A DNA stretch of 16,083 nt from Thermohalobaculum sp039187815 (GTDB lineage Bacteria > Pseudomonadota > Alphaproteobacteria > Rhodobacterales > Rhodobacteraceae): NCBI GenBank assembly GCA_039187815.1, contig JBCCZI010000105.1, forward strand, positions 1 to 16,083. The letters run 5' to 3'. Both the position numbers and the translations under genes were made by a program. Positions 6,913 to 15,700 of this stretch are shown one piece after another (within the stretch, counting starts at the first letter, position 1; each line of letters opens with the position of its first letter). The notes beneath the pieces were generated by a model that was given only the letters and a program-made list of their open reading frames with translations, was not told where the DNA came from and did no database searches.

Positions 6913-7946
6913 CCTTGCTCGGCAGCCTCTTGCTCGATCTCGGGCATCGCCTCACGCTGGCGCGCACCTGAGATCTCGGCCTTGAGCGCGCGCAACGTCT
7001 CCGGCACGCCGGCCCCGCTGACGGCCGAGACGGGCAGGGCGGTCATGCCCTCCTCCGCAAGGAGCTCGATCAAGGCGCTGAGATCGGCATCGGGCAGCGC
7101 GTCGGCCTTGCTGAGCCGCACGATGCGCGGCTTCTGGTCCAGACATTGCCCATAGGCGGCGAGCTCAGCCTCAACCGTGCGCATATCCGCCAAAGGATCC
7201 TCGGCGGTCGCATCGACCAGATGCAGCAGGACCGCGCACCGCTCCACATGGCCGAGGAAGCGATCGCCAATGCCGCGCCCCTCATGGGCGCCTTCGATCA
7301 GACCGGGAATGTCCGCCAACACGAACTCGGACCCGTCGATGGCCACAACGCCCAAGCCCGGAACCAGCGTCGTAAAGGGGTAGTCGGCAATCTTCGGCTT
7401 GGCATTCGTGACGGCGGCGAGGAAGGTCGATTTGCCCGCATTGGGCAGGCCGACCAGGCCCGCATCGGCGATGAGCTTGAGCCTCAGGACCAGCGTGCGC
7501 TCGATGGCCGGCTGGCCCGGGTTCGCCCGTCGAGGCGCGCGGTTGGTCGAGCTTTTGAACTGCAGGTTGCCCCAGCCGCCATTGCCGCCTCGGGCCAAAA
7601 GAGCCCGCTCACCGGCATGGGTGAGATCGGCGATGAACTCCTCGGTCTCAAGATCGAAAATCTCCGTGCCCTCAGGCACGCGCAGGATGATGTCCTCGCC
7701 CCCGCGGCCTGTCCGTCCGCGGCCCATGCCGCCCTGACCGTTTTTGGCAAAGAAATGCTGCTGGAAGCGAAAGTCGATCAACGTGTTCAGGCCGGGCACG
7801 CATTCGGCCCAGACATCGCCGCCTTTGCCGCCATCGCCGCCATCCGGCCCGCCATACTCGATGAACGCCTCGCGCCGGAAGCTGATGCATCCGTTCCCGC
7901 CAGCGCCCGAGCGGATGTAGACCTTGGCCTCATCCAGAAACTTCAC
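6900..7946 (-). CDS. obgE: Obg-family GTPase (ribosome assembly)
   Basis: This 348-aa protein has the glycine-rich Obg domain (1-158, starting MKFLDEAKVYIRSG) followed by a GTPase domain with G1 GLPNAGKST (166-174), G3 DIPG (212-215), G4 SKAD (279-282, where many GTPases have NKxD) and G5 SAVSG (307-311). Obg proteins bind the 50S subunit and couple ribosome maturation to GTP/ppGpp levels and growth. The start is GTG at 7946 and overlaps the GNAT stop in the string GTGA, implying coupled translation. Its position after rplU and rpmA is widely conserved. The C-terminus is short and acidic (EIEQEAAEQGWIP). Confidence 0.96.
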   Translation of the reverse strand: MKFLDEAKVYIRSGAGGNGCISFRREAFIEYGGPDGGDGGKGGDVWAECVPGLNTLIDFRFQQHFFAKNGQGGMGRGRTGRGGEDIILRVPEGTEIFDLETEEFIADLTHAGERALLARGGNGGWGNLQFKSSTNRAPRRANPGQPAIERTLVLRLKLIADAGLVGLPNAGKSTFLAAVTNAKPKIADYPFTTLVPGLGVVAIDGSEFVLADIPGLIEGAHEGRGIGDRFLGHVERCAVLLHLVDATAEDPLADMRTVEAELAAYGQCLDQKPRIVRLSKADALPDADLSALIELLAEEGMTALPVSAVSGAGVPETLRALKAEISGARQREAMPEIEQEAAEQGWIP

Positions 7947-8467
7947 CGCAGAGCCTCCCAGTCGGCACGGTCCAGCTGCGTGTCGATGTGCCGACGCGCT
8001 TGACCCATGGCCTCACAGTATAGCGATCCATCGCCGATCACGCGAAAGCCGAGTTTGCGCTGGATGGCAAGAGAGGCGCCGTTGCCCTCAAAGGCGCCCG
8101 AGACGAGCCGTTCAACTCCTGTCTCGAAGACCGCGTCCACGGTGAGCCGGGTGGCATGGGTCATCCAACCCCGTCCCCAAAAGGCGCGCCCGAGCCAGTA
8201 GCCGAGGTGCAGCCCGTCCGACTGCTTGTCCAAGCCGACGATCCCCGCCAAGGTCGAGGATCCCGCCGGGACGATGGCCCTTGCCTCATGCCCTGACGTC
8301 TCCAGCTTCGCCAGGAAGCCCTCGGCGTCACTGATGTGATAGGGGTGGGGAACATGCGACAGCCACTGGCTCACCGCAAAATCGTTGCAAAGATCGGCGA
8401 TGCGGGCCGCATCCGACTGAACTAGGGGCCGGAGCGTCACGGGTCTTGTTGTCAGCTCAGAGTACAT
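7943..8467 (-). CDS. GNAT-family N-acetyltransferase (RimJ/RimL-like)
   Basis: A 174-aa acetyltransferase with the acetyl-CoA-binding motif in GYWLGRAFWGRGWM (89-102; R94-x-x-x-G98-R-G100) and the later NGASLAIQRKLGF block (129-141) typical of RimJ/RimL-type members. It transfers an acetyl group from acetyl-CoA to an amine; the acceptor may be a protein N-terminus, but this cannot be read from sequence. It sits between rpmA and obgE and overlaps obgE at GTGA. The ATG at 8467 has AGGG about 9 nt upstream. The gene begins 22 bp after a terminator-like hairpin, so its expression may depend on readthrough. A link to ribosomal proteins rests on position only. Confidence 0.9.
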   Translation of the reverse strand: MYSELTTRPVTLRPLVQSDAARIADLCNDFAVSQWLSHVPHPYHISDAEGFLAKLETSGHEARAIVPAGSSTLAGIVGLDKQSDGLHLGYWLGRAFWGRGWMTHATRLTVDAVFETGVERLVSGAFEGNGASLAIQRKLGFRVIGDGSLYCEAMGQARRHIDTQLDRADWEALR

Positions 8468-8480
8468 CTCTCGGCCCTAG

Positions 8481-8515
8481 AAATAAAGCGAGGGACCGGC
8501 TTACGCCAATCCCTC
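8481..8515 (-). terminator. Hairpin after rpmA: intrinsic terminator or attenuator
   Basis: On the minus strand GAGGGATTGGC (8515-8505), a GTAA loop (8504-8501) and GCCGGTCCCTC (8500-8490) form an 11-bp stem, nine Watson-Crick and two G-U pairs, capped by a GNRA tetraloop. It is followed by the T-rich but interrupted tail GCTTTATTT. It lies 70 bp after the rpmA stop and 22 bp before the GNAT start. The tail is weaker than in textbook terminators, so partial readthrough into the GNAT-obgE-proBA genes is plausible. Confidence 0.6.
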
Positions 8516-8584
8516 CGGTTCTTCTTGCGATAACGGTGCAAGTCCCGGCGCCCAAAGCGACGCGACCGGCCGTCGCCCCCGGGT

Positions 8585-8854
8585 TTATTCCGCCGCTTGC
8601 GCTGGCGGGAGCACCGAAACGAAGGTTCGACCCTTCAGGCCTTTGTGGAACTTTACGTGGCCATCGCTGGTTGCAAAGATCGTGTGATCCTTGCCGAGCC
8701 CGGTGTTCTCGCCCGGCCACCATTTGGTGCCGCGCTGGCGCACGAGGATGTTGCCGGACCGGACAACCTCTCCACCGTATTTCTTGACGCCAAGCCGACG
8801 CCCAGCGGTATCGCGGCCGTTGCGGGAGGAGCCGCCTGCCTTTTTATGTGCCAT
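8585..8854 (-). CDS. rpmA: 50S ribosomal protein L27
   Basis: An 89-aa protein beginning MAHKKAGGSSRNGRD, the conserved N-terminal arm of L27 that reaches toward the peptidyl-transferase centre. It continues with GVKKYGGE and GNILVRQRGTKWWPG. There is no cleavable N-terminal extension of the Firmicute type. The ATG has AAGGA 8 nt upstream, and that site overlaps the TAA of rplU, so the two ribosomal genes are transcribed together with only 11 bp between them. Confidence 0.98.
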   Translation of the reverse strand: MAHKKAGGSSRNGRDTAGRRLGVKKYGGEVVRSGNILVRQRGTKWWPGENTGLGKDHTIFATSDGHVKFHKGLKGRTFVSVLPPAQAAE

Positions 8855-8865
8855 GGTACGTTTCC

Positions 8866-9261
8866 TTACTCAGCTGGCGTCTCGGCCGGCGCTGCGCGCT
8901 TGGCCTGACCCTGTCCGATTGCCGGAGCAACGCCGCTATCGTCCGCTCCGCTCGCCATAATTTCGGTGACCTTTACGGTCGTCAGATCCTGCCGATGACC
9001 CTTGAGCCGCTTCGAGCTGTGCTTGCGGCGGCGGCGTTTAAAGTTGAGCACTTTCGGCCCGCGGATCTGGTCCAGCACCTCGGCCTTCACGCCTGCGCCG
9101 TCCACGTAAGGAGCACCAAGGGCGACCGTCTCCCCGCCGAGCATCAGCACGTCATTGAACTGTACCGTGTCACCGGGCTCCGCGGCCAAGCGCTCGATGG
9201 TCAGCTCATCGCCTTCCACCACGCGGTACTGTTTGCCGCCAGTCTTAATGACTGCATACAT
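8866..9261 (-). CDS. rplU: 50S ribosomal protein L21
   Basis: A 131-aa protein with the diagnostic start MYAVIKTGGKQYRV and the basic KRRRRKHSSKRLKGHRQ segment (about 74-90) that contacts 23S rRNA. The core matches typical L21 of about 100 residues. The remainder is a low-complexity Ala/Gly/Pro-rich tail of about 28 residues, seen in some alphaproteobacterial L21 proteins. GGAAGGA lies about 7 nt before the ATG. It is the first gene of the minus-strand cluster, preceded by a structured leader and a TTGACA promoter. Confidence 0.98.
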   Translation of the reverse strand: MYAVIKTGGKQYRVVEGDELTIERLAAEPGDTVQFNDVLMLGGETVALGAPYVDGAGVKAEVLDQIRGPKVLNFKRRRRKHSSKRLKGHRQDLTTVKVTEIMASGADDSGVAPAIGQGQAKRAAPAETPAE

Positions 9262-9353
9262 CGTCTTATCCTTCCATGTCCGCGCCCTGTGGCGGCCGTT
9301 CGACGCTCAGGTCTCTACAGCGCTTGGTGCGGCCGGTGCCGCGCCTCGGACGG

Positions 9354-9392
9354 CGTGCCCCCGACAGGGGACAGCTGCGCATGCGCAGCACG
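9354..9392 (-). promoter_or_regulatory. Structured element in the rplU 5' leader
   Basis: The transcribed leader contains a perfect 16-bp palindrome, GCTGCGCATGCGCAGC (9374-9389), next to a CCCC-GACA-GGGG hairpin (9359-9370). Both are enclosed by CGTGC (9354-9358) pairing with GCACG (9388-9392), so a closed multi-hairpin fold is possible. Ribosomal protein operons are often autoregulated through such leaders; a role here is inference. The palindrome could instead be a protein-binding site. Confidence 0.45.
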
Positions 9393-9400
9393 AGCCGCTG

Positions 9401-9429
9401 TCTATCCACTGCCGCGCCCGGGGTGTCAA
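9401..9429 (-). promoter_or_regulatory. Sigma70-type promoter of rplU-rpmA
   Basis: A consensus TTGACA (9424-9429, minus strand), preceded by CTC, is followed 17 bp on by GATAGA (9401-9406), a weak -10. Predicted transcription begins near 9394, about 130 nt before the rplU ATG, so the hairpin element would be in the mRNA leader. Confidence 0.55.
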
Positions 9430-9472
9430 GAGAGCGGCCCGCCGATCTCGCGACACAAGGTGATTTTTCCTC

Positions 9473-9501
9473 TTGAACCCCCTGAGCCGTCTGACTAGGG
9501 T
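9473..9501 (+). promoter_or_regulatory. Promoter of tRNA-Ser(CGA)
   Basis: TTGAAC (9473-9478) and TAGGGT (9496-9501) are exactly 17 bp apart. The mature tRNA begins 26 bp downstream of the -10. The GC-rich stretch after the -10 (CCGCCGCGCG) resembles the discriminator of growth-rate-controlled stable-RNA promoters. Confidence 0.6.
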
Positions 9502-9526
9502 CCGCCGCGCGTTGACCAACGCACGC

Positions 9527-9616
9527 GGAGAGGTGCCGGAGTGGTCGAACGGGGCGGTCTCGAAAACCGTTGTACTCGCGAGGGTACCCAGGGTTCGAAT
9601 CCCTGTCTCTCCGCCA
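9527..9616 (+). tRNA. tRNA-Ser with anticodon CGA
   Basis: A 90-nt gene with encoded CCA. The acceptor stem GGAGAGG pairs with TCTCTCC (one G-U), with G as discriminator base. The D-arm begins TGCCGGAGTGG. The anticodon loop is CTCGAAA with CGA at 9561-9563, reading UCG codons. A long variable arm (about 9571-9590) marks the serine type. The T-arm AGGGTTCGAATCCCT is regular. It diverges from rplU, has its own promoter, and its 3' end faces the restriction-modification genes. Confidence 0.97.
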
Positions 9617-9910
9617 CTTGCCCCCGCGAAAGCGTTCTCCCGATCCGGCTACGGCCAGATTTTTTCGTTGTATTCGAGGGTTATGCGGGAGAGGCTAAAC
9701 ACTACACTGGGCGCTAGACGGCCCCGAAGCGGTCTCTCAGGGCCGATATTCTCCGGACCTCTCGACTTCGCGGATTTGGTGTAGAGCCTGCAAACTCCTG
9801 AAATTCAGAGATAAATTCAAAACCTAACCTAAACACTTCGATGCCGGTGGCGCTATCGAGACGGAACCGGGATCGAACATCTCTGTCGCGCTCCGGCCGA
9901 AACGCCAGCT
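9617..9910. other. Spacer between tRNA-Ser and the R-M operon
   Basis: These 294 bp hold no convincing gene. A T6 run (9660-9665) after weakly paired sequence may end the tRNA transcript. An inverted repeat CGGCCC/GGGCCG (9719-9724 and 9740-9745) lacks a T-tail, so it is not a clear terminator for the R-M operon. The stretch 9781-9840 is AT-richer than its surroundings. I find no integrase remnant and no exact copy of the tRNA 3' end. Confidence 0.5.
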
Positions 9911-12706
9911 CTATTCTGCTGGCTCGGCGACTGCCGCGTGCTTCGTGATGATGTCCTGCACCTCGCCCGGCTTGAACGCGATATCCCAAGCCCAGCGCCC
10001 GAAACCGCCGGCTGCGTTGATCGCTTTCACCCATTCGTTCAGCGCGTCCCGCTTCGCCTTATTCTGAGGGCTGTCGGTGCCCTTGATCTCGAGCGCGAGG
10101 ATCGTGCCGCCAGCAAGGCGGACAAGGAAGTCCGGGACGTATCGCCGCCGCGAGCCCGCCCACATGTAGTAGATCTGGAAACCGAGGTGATCGTTCTTGG
10201 CGAATGCAAGAACGTCATCGCGCTTCTCGAATACGTTGGCTGCGTGGCCTTCCCACGCAGAGTCTCCCACCAGATGGCTAATGTGCGACTTGCTCGTCGG
10301 GAAGCACGGCTTGGTCGTGTACCAGGTGCGCATCAACCCGGTTGCACCTATCGGGTTTTCCTCGTCGAACACCGGCGTCAGGCGTTCCGTGTTCTGCTCG
10401 GTCACGTTGCTCAGCACATTCTGGACCACGAGATCGATGTTAAGCGCGATCAGGATCCGCCGCCGAAGAGGATCGGAGTGAAACAGCGACGGGATGTCGA
10501 GGCGGTCGGAGTTGAGGAATGCCTCGACGATTCTGACCAGCTGCGCCGCCAGATACTCGTTGGTGCCAGTGAACCCATGGCTTAGCTCGGCAAATGCCTT
10601 CCGGCCAGCCTGGAATACGAGGCGCTGCAGACGGAAGCCGTCCGGTAGCTTCTCGAGGTCGATCGCTGTGACCTTGCCCATGTCCGTCGCGCCGCCGAGC
10701 GCCGGGGCGAGTTCGGCGCTGATCGGTGTGCTTGCAGGATCGAGCACGAGCGGCTGGACCTTGCTCCAGTCGATGTCGAGTTCGGGTTTGACGACCGTCT
10801 CCACGCGCAGCACGTTCGGCCAGCGAAGTTCCAGATGTGCACGGTCGGGCACCACTTCGATCTGAGTGGTGGGCTTCGGGGGTGGCGGCGCCTCACCGCC
10901 TTCGCCAGTCTCCGAGATCGAGAGCGGCACGCCGAAGACGTTGACGTATTCGGGCAGGAACAGGCCGCTCTCGTCAGTGTCATAGGACACCCGCCGCAAA
11001 CCGCGACCAACGACTTGTTCACAGAGAAGTTGGGAAGTGAAGGCGCGTAGCCCCATGATATGGGTAACGTTCTTTGCGTCCCATCCCTCAGATAGCATTG
11101 CGACCGAAATCACTTTTTGGAGGTCTTGGCCTGCCTGGCCGCGCTTGCCGACTTTGTCGATAATTTCACGCAGCAGATCTTCCTTCTTTAGCTCGCCGAG
11201 TTGACGTTTCCTAGTCTCCGGAATGCTAGATGCTTCGACGATCTCTTGCAGGCGCTGATCATATGCTTTGTCCGACGTCGCGGCCTCACCAATCTCAGCC
11301 TTGTCCAGCACCTTCGAGTCCACGCGTAGGGTCTTGTTCCGAGCCTGTAGCTCCGGCCAATGGGCATCACCCTGGTTGAAATAGTTCTCGATCCTGGCGG
11401 CTGTCTCTGTTCGGTTGCAGACCGTCAACATGACCGGCGGAGAATGATGACCAGCTTCGGCCCAGTCCTTTGCCGTCGCGCGCCAATCTGCCCCAAGCAA
11501 GGTATAAGCGTCCTGCACTAACTTGGGGAGCGCTTCGTGCGGTTCAGCTTTGGCACGGTTCAGATCCTCGGAGACGGACGGATCCCGGTAGATGTGGTAG
11601 AGCTTCGAACGGAGTGTCTTGGCGTCCGGGACGGCGTCGTCACGCACCACGACGCGCGGCGTCTTCACCAGACCGGCCTCAATCGCATCGTTCAGCCCAA
11701 AATCTGAAATAATCCAGTCGAACAGCGCCGTATCGGTGCTCTTCTTCCCGGTTGGGGCAAAGGGCGTCGCTGATAGATCGAAACAGCGCTGGATGCGCCG
11801 CGTTTTGTGGATGCGGTCCAGACCTTCGATCCAGCGTGTGGCCTCGTCCAGGTCGATACCCTGATCGGCCGCCTGCTTCTTGGAAATCTTCAGCTCTGGT
11901 GGCTTACGGTAAGCGTGGTGCGCCTCGTCGTTGATGACGATGATGTCCTTGTGCGCGGCAAGCTTGCCCAGAACGCGCCGGGTGAAAGCCTCGTCCGATT
12001 CCTTGCCCTTCTGAACGACCGACCTCTGCACCTCTTTCAACGGCATCAGCGTGTGCCAGTTCTCGATCAACACCTCGGCCTGGTTCAGCTTTTGGCGCAT
12101 CGACTCCGAAGGACACAGATTGAACTCATCGTAGTAACTGCCCTCAGACGGCATCAGCACCTGCAACCGGCCTTTCACGGTCAAGCCCGGTGCAACGATG
12201 AACACCGCGCGGCTAAAGTCTTTGTTCCGCTTCGGATAGGTCAGCGCGTTTAAAACTTGCCAGGTGATGATCATCGCCATCACTGTCGTTTTGCCCGCAC
12301 CGGTGGCCATCTTGTTGCAGAGCCGCTCCCAAGCACCGCCATCGCCGGGCACATGGATGCCTTGCTTGTAGGCCTCCGCGCCCTCGACCCACCAGATCAG
12401 TTTCTCAATCGCTTCCAACTGGCAGAAATAGAACGGGTGCTGGCGCGCCGTCTCATCATGCCAATGCTCCAACAGCTTGCGCGTCACGATAGTCACGCCC
12501 GGATAGCCATCCTCGCGCCACTGATCCACGCGGTCGCGGATCGTGTTGACCATGGCCAGCACTTCGGTCCGCTTGGTGTTGTTGCGCGCGTCAAAGACCT
12601 CGTAACTCGCTGGCCGTCGCTCTGGCTTGATCTCCAGCTTGCCGCCTTTGCCCTCGACCCAATGCTGCTCAGGCCGCTCCCACGGGCGGTTGATGATCAG
12701 GGACAT
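9911..12706 (-). CDS. Type III-like restriction endonuclease subunit (SF2 helicase plus PD-(D/E)xK nuclease)
   Basis: A 931-aa Res-like protein. Helicase motifs appear in order: ATGAGKT (134-140, motif I/Walker A), DEAH (260-263, motif II), SAT (312-314, motif III) and QVVGRGLRR (564-572, motif VI). A C-terminal nuclease of the PD-(D/E)xK type is visible as PDF (858-860) and EIK (873-875). Such enzymes use ATP to move along or signal through DNA and cut it when target sites are unmethylated; they need the partner Mod. The ATG lies 3 nt after the mod stop, with GGAGGG (12714-12719) inside the mod end, so the two are co-translated. All key residues are present, so it is probably active. A short Pro-rich linker (APPPPKP, about 606-612) follows the helicase core. 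Confidence 0.88.
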   Translation of the reverse strand: MSLIINRPWERPEQHWVEGKGGKLEIKPERRPASYEVFDARNNTKRTEVLAMVNTIRDRVDQWREDGYPGVTIVTRKLLEHWHDETARQHPFYFCQLEAIEKLIWWVEGAEAYKQGIHVPGDGGAWERLCNKMATGAGKTTVMAMIITWQVLNALTYPKRNKDFSRAVFIVAPGLTVKGRLQVLMPSEGSYYDEFNLCPSESMRQKLNQAEVLIENWHTLMPLKEVQRSVVQKGKESDEAFTRRVLGKLAAHKDIIVINDEAHHAYRKPPELKISKKQAADQGIDLDEATRWIEGLDRIHKTRRIQRCFDLSATPFAPTGKKSTDTALFDWIISDFGLNDAIEAGLVKTPRVVVRDDAVPDAKTLRSKLYHIYRDPSVSEDLNRAKAEPHEALPKLVQDAYTLLGADWRATAKDWAEAGHHSPPVMLTVCNRTETAARIENYFNQGDAHWPELQARNKTLRVDSKVLDKAEIGEAATSDKAYDQRLQEIVEASSIPETRKRQLGELKKEDLLREIIDKVGKRGQAGQDLQKVISVAMLSEGWDAKNVTHIMGLRAFTSQLLCEQVVGRGLRRVSYDTDESGLFLPEYVNVFGVPLSISETGEGGEAPPPPKPTTQIEVVPDRAHLELRWPNVLRVETVVKPELDIDWSKVQPLVLDPASTPISAELAPALGGATDMGKVTAIDLEKLPDGFRLQRLVFQAGRKAFAELSHGFTGTNEYLAAQLVRIVEAFLNSDRLDIPSLFHSDPLRRRILIALNIDLVVQNVLSNVTEQNTERLTPVFDEENPIGATGLMRTWYTTKPCFPTSKSHISHLVGDSAWEGHAANVFEKRDDVLAFAKNDHLGFQIYYMWAGSRRRYVPDFLVRLAGGTILALEIKGTDSPQNKAKRDALNEWVKAINAAGGFGRWAWDIAFKPGEVQDIITKHAAVAEPAE

Positions 12707-12709
12707 GGC

Positions 12710-15700
12710 TTATCCCTCCAGCGCGACGATCTTGAGGGACTCAATCCCCCGATCATCAACGATTTTAACCGCAATCCGCTTGTTGTCCCCGGCCTCGAAC
12801 GGCAGCGACACCGTGCCGTGGAACTGTTCCAGCAGGTCCTCGTCCAACTCCGCCCGGATCGTCTTTTTCAACCGGTTCCAGCCGCCCTTGGCATCGGCCA
12901 TGGGGAAGAACACCTGATGCGGCATCAGCGAGCGCTGGTCGTAATCCTGATCCAGCGACCACATCGCGATCTGCTTTTTGCCGCCACCCTCGATCTCGCC
13001 GGTCTTGGGGTTGAAGTAGTCAAAGCCATGCACCTCGACCTCCCACATCCCGTCATCGCGCTTGCGAACATCGACCTCGGGCTGGCCCATCAGCCAGAAC
13101 GACTCGTTGCTCGCCCGCTTCTTCTTCAGATCCTCGGTCAGCAGGTCCGTGTTCATCTGCACCTTGAGGAAGGTCATGCCGGGCACGTTCATCTCGTCGA
13201 TGTCCTTGGCGGCCTCAGGGTCAAAAGTGAAGGCGCAGAACAGAAGGAACTTCGGTTTGGGCATCAGCGTGTAGGCTTCGTTCATCGCCTCTTCGACCTG
13301 GCGCTGCTCCAGTGCGGCGTGCTCTGGCCCGAAGCTGACCACTACGCGCTCGCCCGTATCGGCGACGGAACCGCTGGCATGCAGGAACTTGGTGCCGGGG
13401 ATCACCTCGAACTCGGCAAAGCGCATCATGTTGCCGCCCTTGCCGCGCACGCCGGTTTTCAGCAATTCATCGCGCCAGAGCGATTGGCGGGAGGTTTCGC
13501 CAGAACGGGCGATGGTGCTGTCGGCCTCTTCCGCTGGCAGGCTTTCGTCGAGGGACAGCACGGTAGGCGCAGGCACGGCCTCGACGCTGAACGGGCCGGT
13601 GATGCGCAGCTTGTTTTTGTCGATGCGGGGCTTGTCGTAGAGCGTTTCCTGATCGGCGTGATCGGCGATGGACTGATCCATGCGGCGCTGCATGGCTTGG
13701 CGGGCTGTGTGGAAAGCTTCGAACGGGGTCTTGGCCGCCTCGGGCCAATCGGCGGGAAGGTCGAAGGGCACCTCCCATTCTTCCAGCACGTCGCCATCGC
13801 GGAAGGAGACCTGCTTGCCCTTGCGGTACCCTTGGGTGGGTTTGATCGGCAGCGGAGGCGCGGATGTGAGCGTGGCATTCAGATCGGCCAGCGCCGCCGC
13901 GATCTTTGGATGATCCTCGTCATAGATCGTGTCGATGTCGGGGTTGTTGGCGATGGATTTCAGCGTGATATGCGGCACGGTTTCATAGTCGAACCCGCCC
14001 TTCAGCCCCTCATGGGGATAGCGCAGGGCGTAATAGTCGAAACTGGCGGTCATCAGCCGCTGCTTGGCCAGCGTGATCGCCACGCGGGAGGTGTCGCAGG
14101 TGATCCAGCGCCGCCCCCATTTCTCGGCGACAAAGGCGGTGGTGCCGGAGCCACAGGTAGGATCGAGCACCAGATCACCGGGATCGGTGGTCATCAACAT
14201 GCAGCGCTCAACAAACTTTGCGGCAGTTTCTACAACATAGCTTTTGCCCTGCGCAGCGGGTTTGTCGGTCCAACAGTTGTCATACTGGGACAAAGGAAAA
14301 TCGCGCTGATGCTGCTTATAGTAGGGGTCCTTACCAAGCTGAAAGAGCCTGTTCGTCTTGATTACACGCGTCATTCCTTCAAAGTTACTCGACCAACTCT
14401 TGTTTCCAGGAGGAGGAAACTCCATGCCGAGGAACGGAAGGTCAAAGGTACATGATGGAGTGAAACCTGAGGAAGTTGCGTTGCGACGACGATAGACCCG
14501 AGACAGAAATTCTTTGCTGTTGCGGTCCGTTGGAGTCTCGGATTCTAAAAGAGGATCGATGAACCGATACTCCTTGTCTCCACTCACGTCTCTATCCCGG
14601 TAGATTTGTCGAAATTTCAAATCTGAAAGAGATTTTCCGTACCAAAGGATGTGATCATAGACTTTTGCCAGCCCCTTTTGGCCAAGCGGATCGGTTGCCT
14701 TGAAAGCGATTTGAGCCGCGAAGTTTTCTGATCCAAAAACATCGTCCAACATGTTCCGAACAGTGTGAAAATTCTCATCTCCAATCTGCACAAACACCGA
14801 CCCGCTCTCAGTCAGCAGTTCCCGTGCCAACATTAGCCGGTCGCGCAGATAGGTGAGGTAGGAATGGATGCCCAGTTCCCAAGTGTCTCGAAACGCCTTG
14901 ATCATTTCGGGCTCTTGGGTCAGGTCGGCGTCTGACCGGTCCTTCACATCGCGTTTGTTGGTAAAGGGCTGAAAGTTCGACCCGTATTTGATGCCGTAGG
15001 GCGGATCGATATAGATCATCTGCACGCGGCCGCCCATGCTTTCCTTGGTCAGGAGCGAGTTCATCACCAGCAGGCTGTCCCCTGCCACCAGCCGGTTCGA
15101 CCAGCCCTTTTCGTGATGGTAGAAATCCAGCGCCTGGCGCAGCGGCAGGTTCTCGAACGGGGCGGCAAACAGGTCCGGCTGCCGCCACTGCGTCGCCGCA
15201 TCCTGCCCCTTCAGCCGCTTGGCTGCATTGGCCAGGATCGTCGCCGGGTCCACCCGCTCGTGGACATGGAGTGAGACGGTATCGACCTCGAACGATGTCT
15301 TCTCCGCCTTGCCCGTCCAGTTCAGGTAAGGGGCCTGCAAACGCTTGAGTTCCGTCAGCGCGTCTTTCATCCGCTCCGGATCGTCACTGGCCAGTGCGTC
15401 ATCAATCAGCGCCTCAATCGCCCCACGCGCGCTATCGAAGTTCAACACCGGGTCCAGATGCGGGTCATAGGCCCATTCGGATTTCTCCCCATCCGGGTCG
15501 GTGTCCGCATGCACCATCCCCACCTCGGGGTTGTTCACCCGCGTCTCGTCATGGCGATACGACAGCACCTCGGTCGGCTCATCCGACTTGCGGCTGGCTT
15601 TCTTACGGGTGCCAGTGGTGACCTTGGGTTCCTTCGCCACCGGCGCGGTTAGTTCCAGATCAACAACATCCGCCCGATACACCGATCCCCCACGCCCCTT

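Larger units (their letters stand above)
9262..9526. other. Divergent regulatory region between rplU and tRNA-Ser
   Basis: These 265 bp without a gene carry the rplU promoter (9401-9429, minus) and its leader of about 130 nt with strong secondary structure (9354-9392). They also carry the tRNA-Ser promoter (9473-9501, plus). Short open frames here on both strands show no recognisable protein and are taken as chance. Confidence 0.7.

Noticed and set aside
9719..9745. Inverted repeat CGGCCC/GGGCCG as a terminator of the R-M operon
   Set aside because: The arms are 6 bp with a 15-nt loop and no T-run follows on the minus strand.
9473..9784. A 103-codon plus-strand frame across the tRNA
   Set aside because: It translates straight through the tRNA-Ser gene; no homology-like features are visible.
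9848..9879. Minus-strand sequence resembling a tRNA T-loop and acceptor end (GTTCGATCCCGG ... CGCCA)
   Set aside because: The bases on either side of the TTCGATC do not pair as a T-stem and no other tRNA arms fit. The match to the tRNA-Ser 3' end is too loose to call an attachment site.
9714..10034. A 106-codon minus-strand frame overlapping the Res stop
   Set aside because: It is out of frame with Res for its first third and has no ribosome site or recognisable motif. A frameshifted Res C-terminus was considered, but the PD-ExK nuclease is complete in the main frame.
12257..14455. A 732-codon plus-strand open frame opposite mod and res
   Set aside because: It crosses the antisense of both R-M genes, contains no recognisable domain, and reflects the lack of stops on the complement of GC-rich codons. 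Minus-strand frames there carry all the catalytic motifs.
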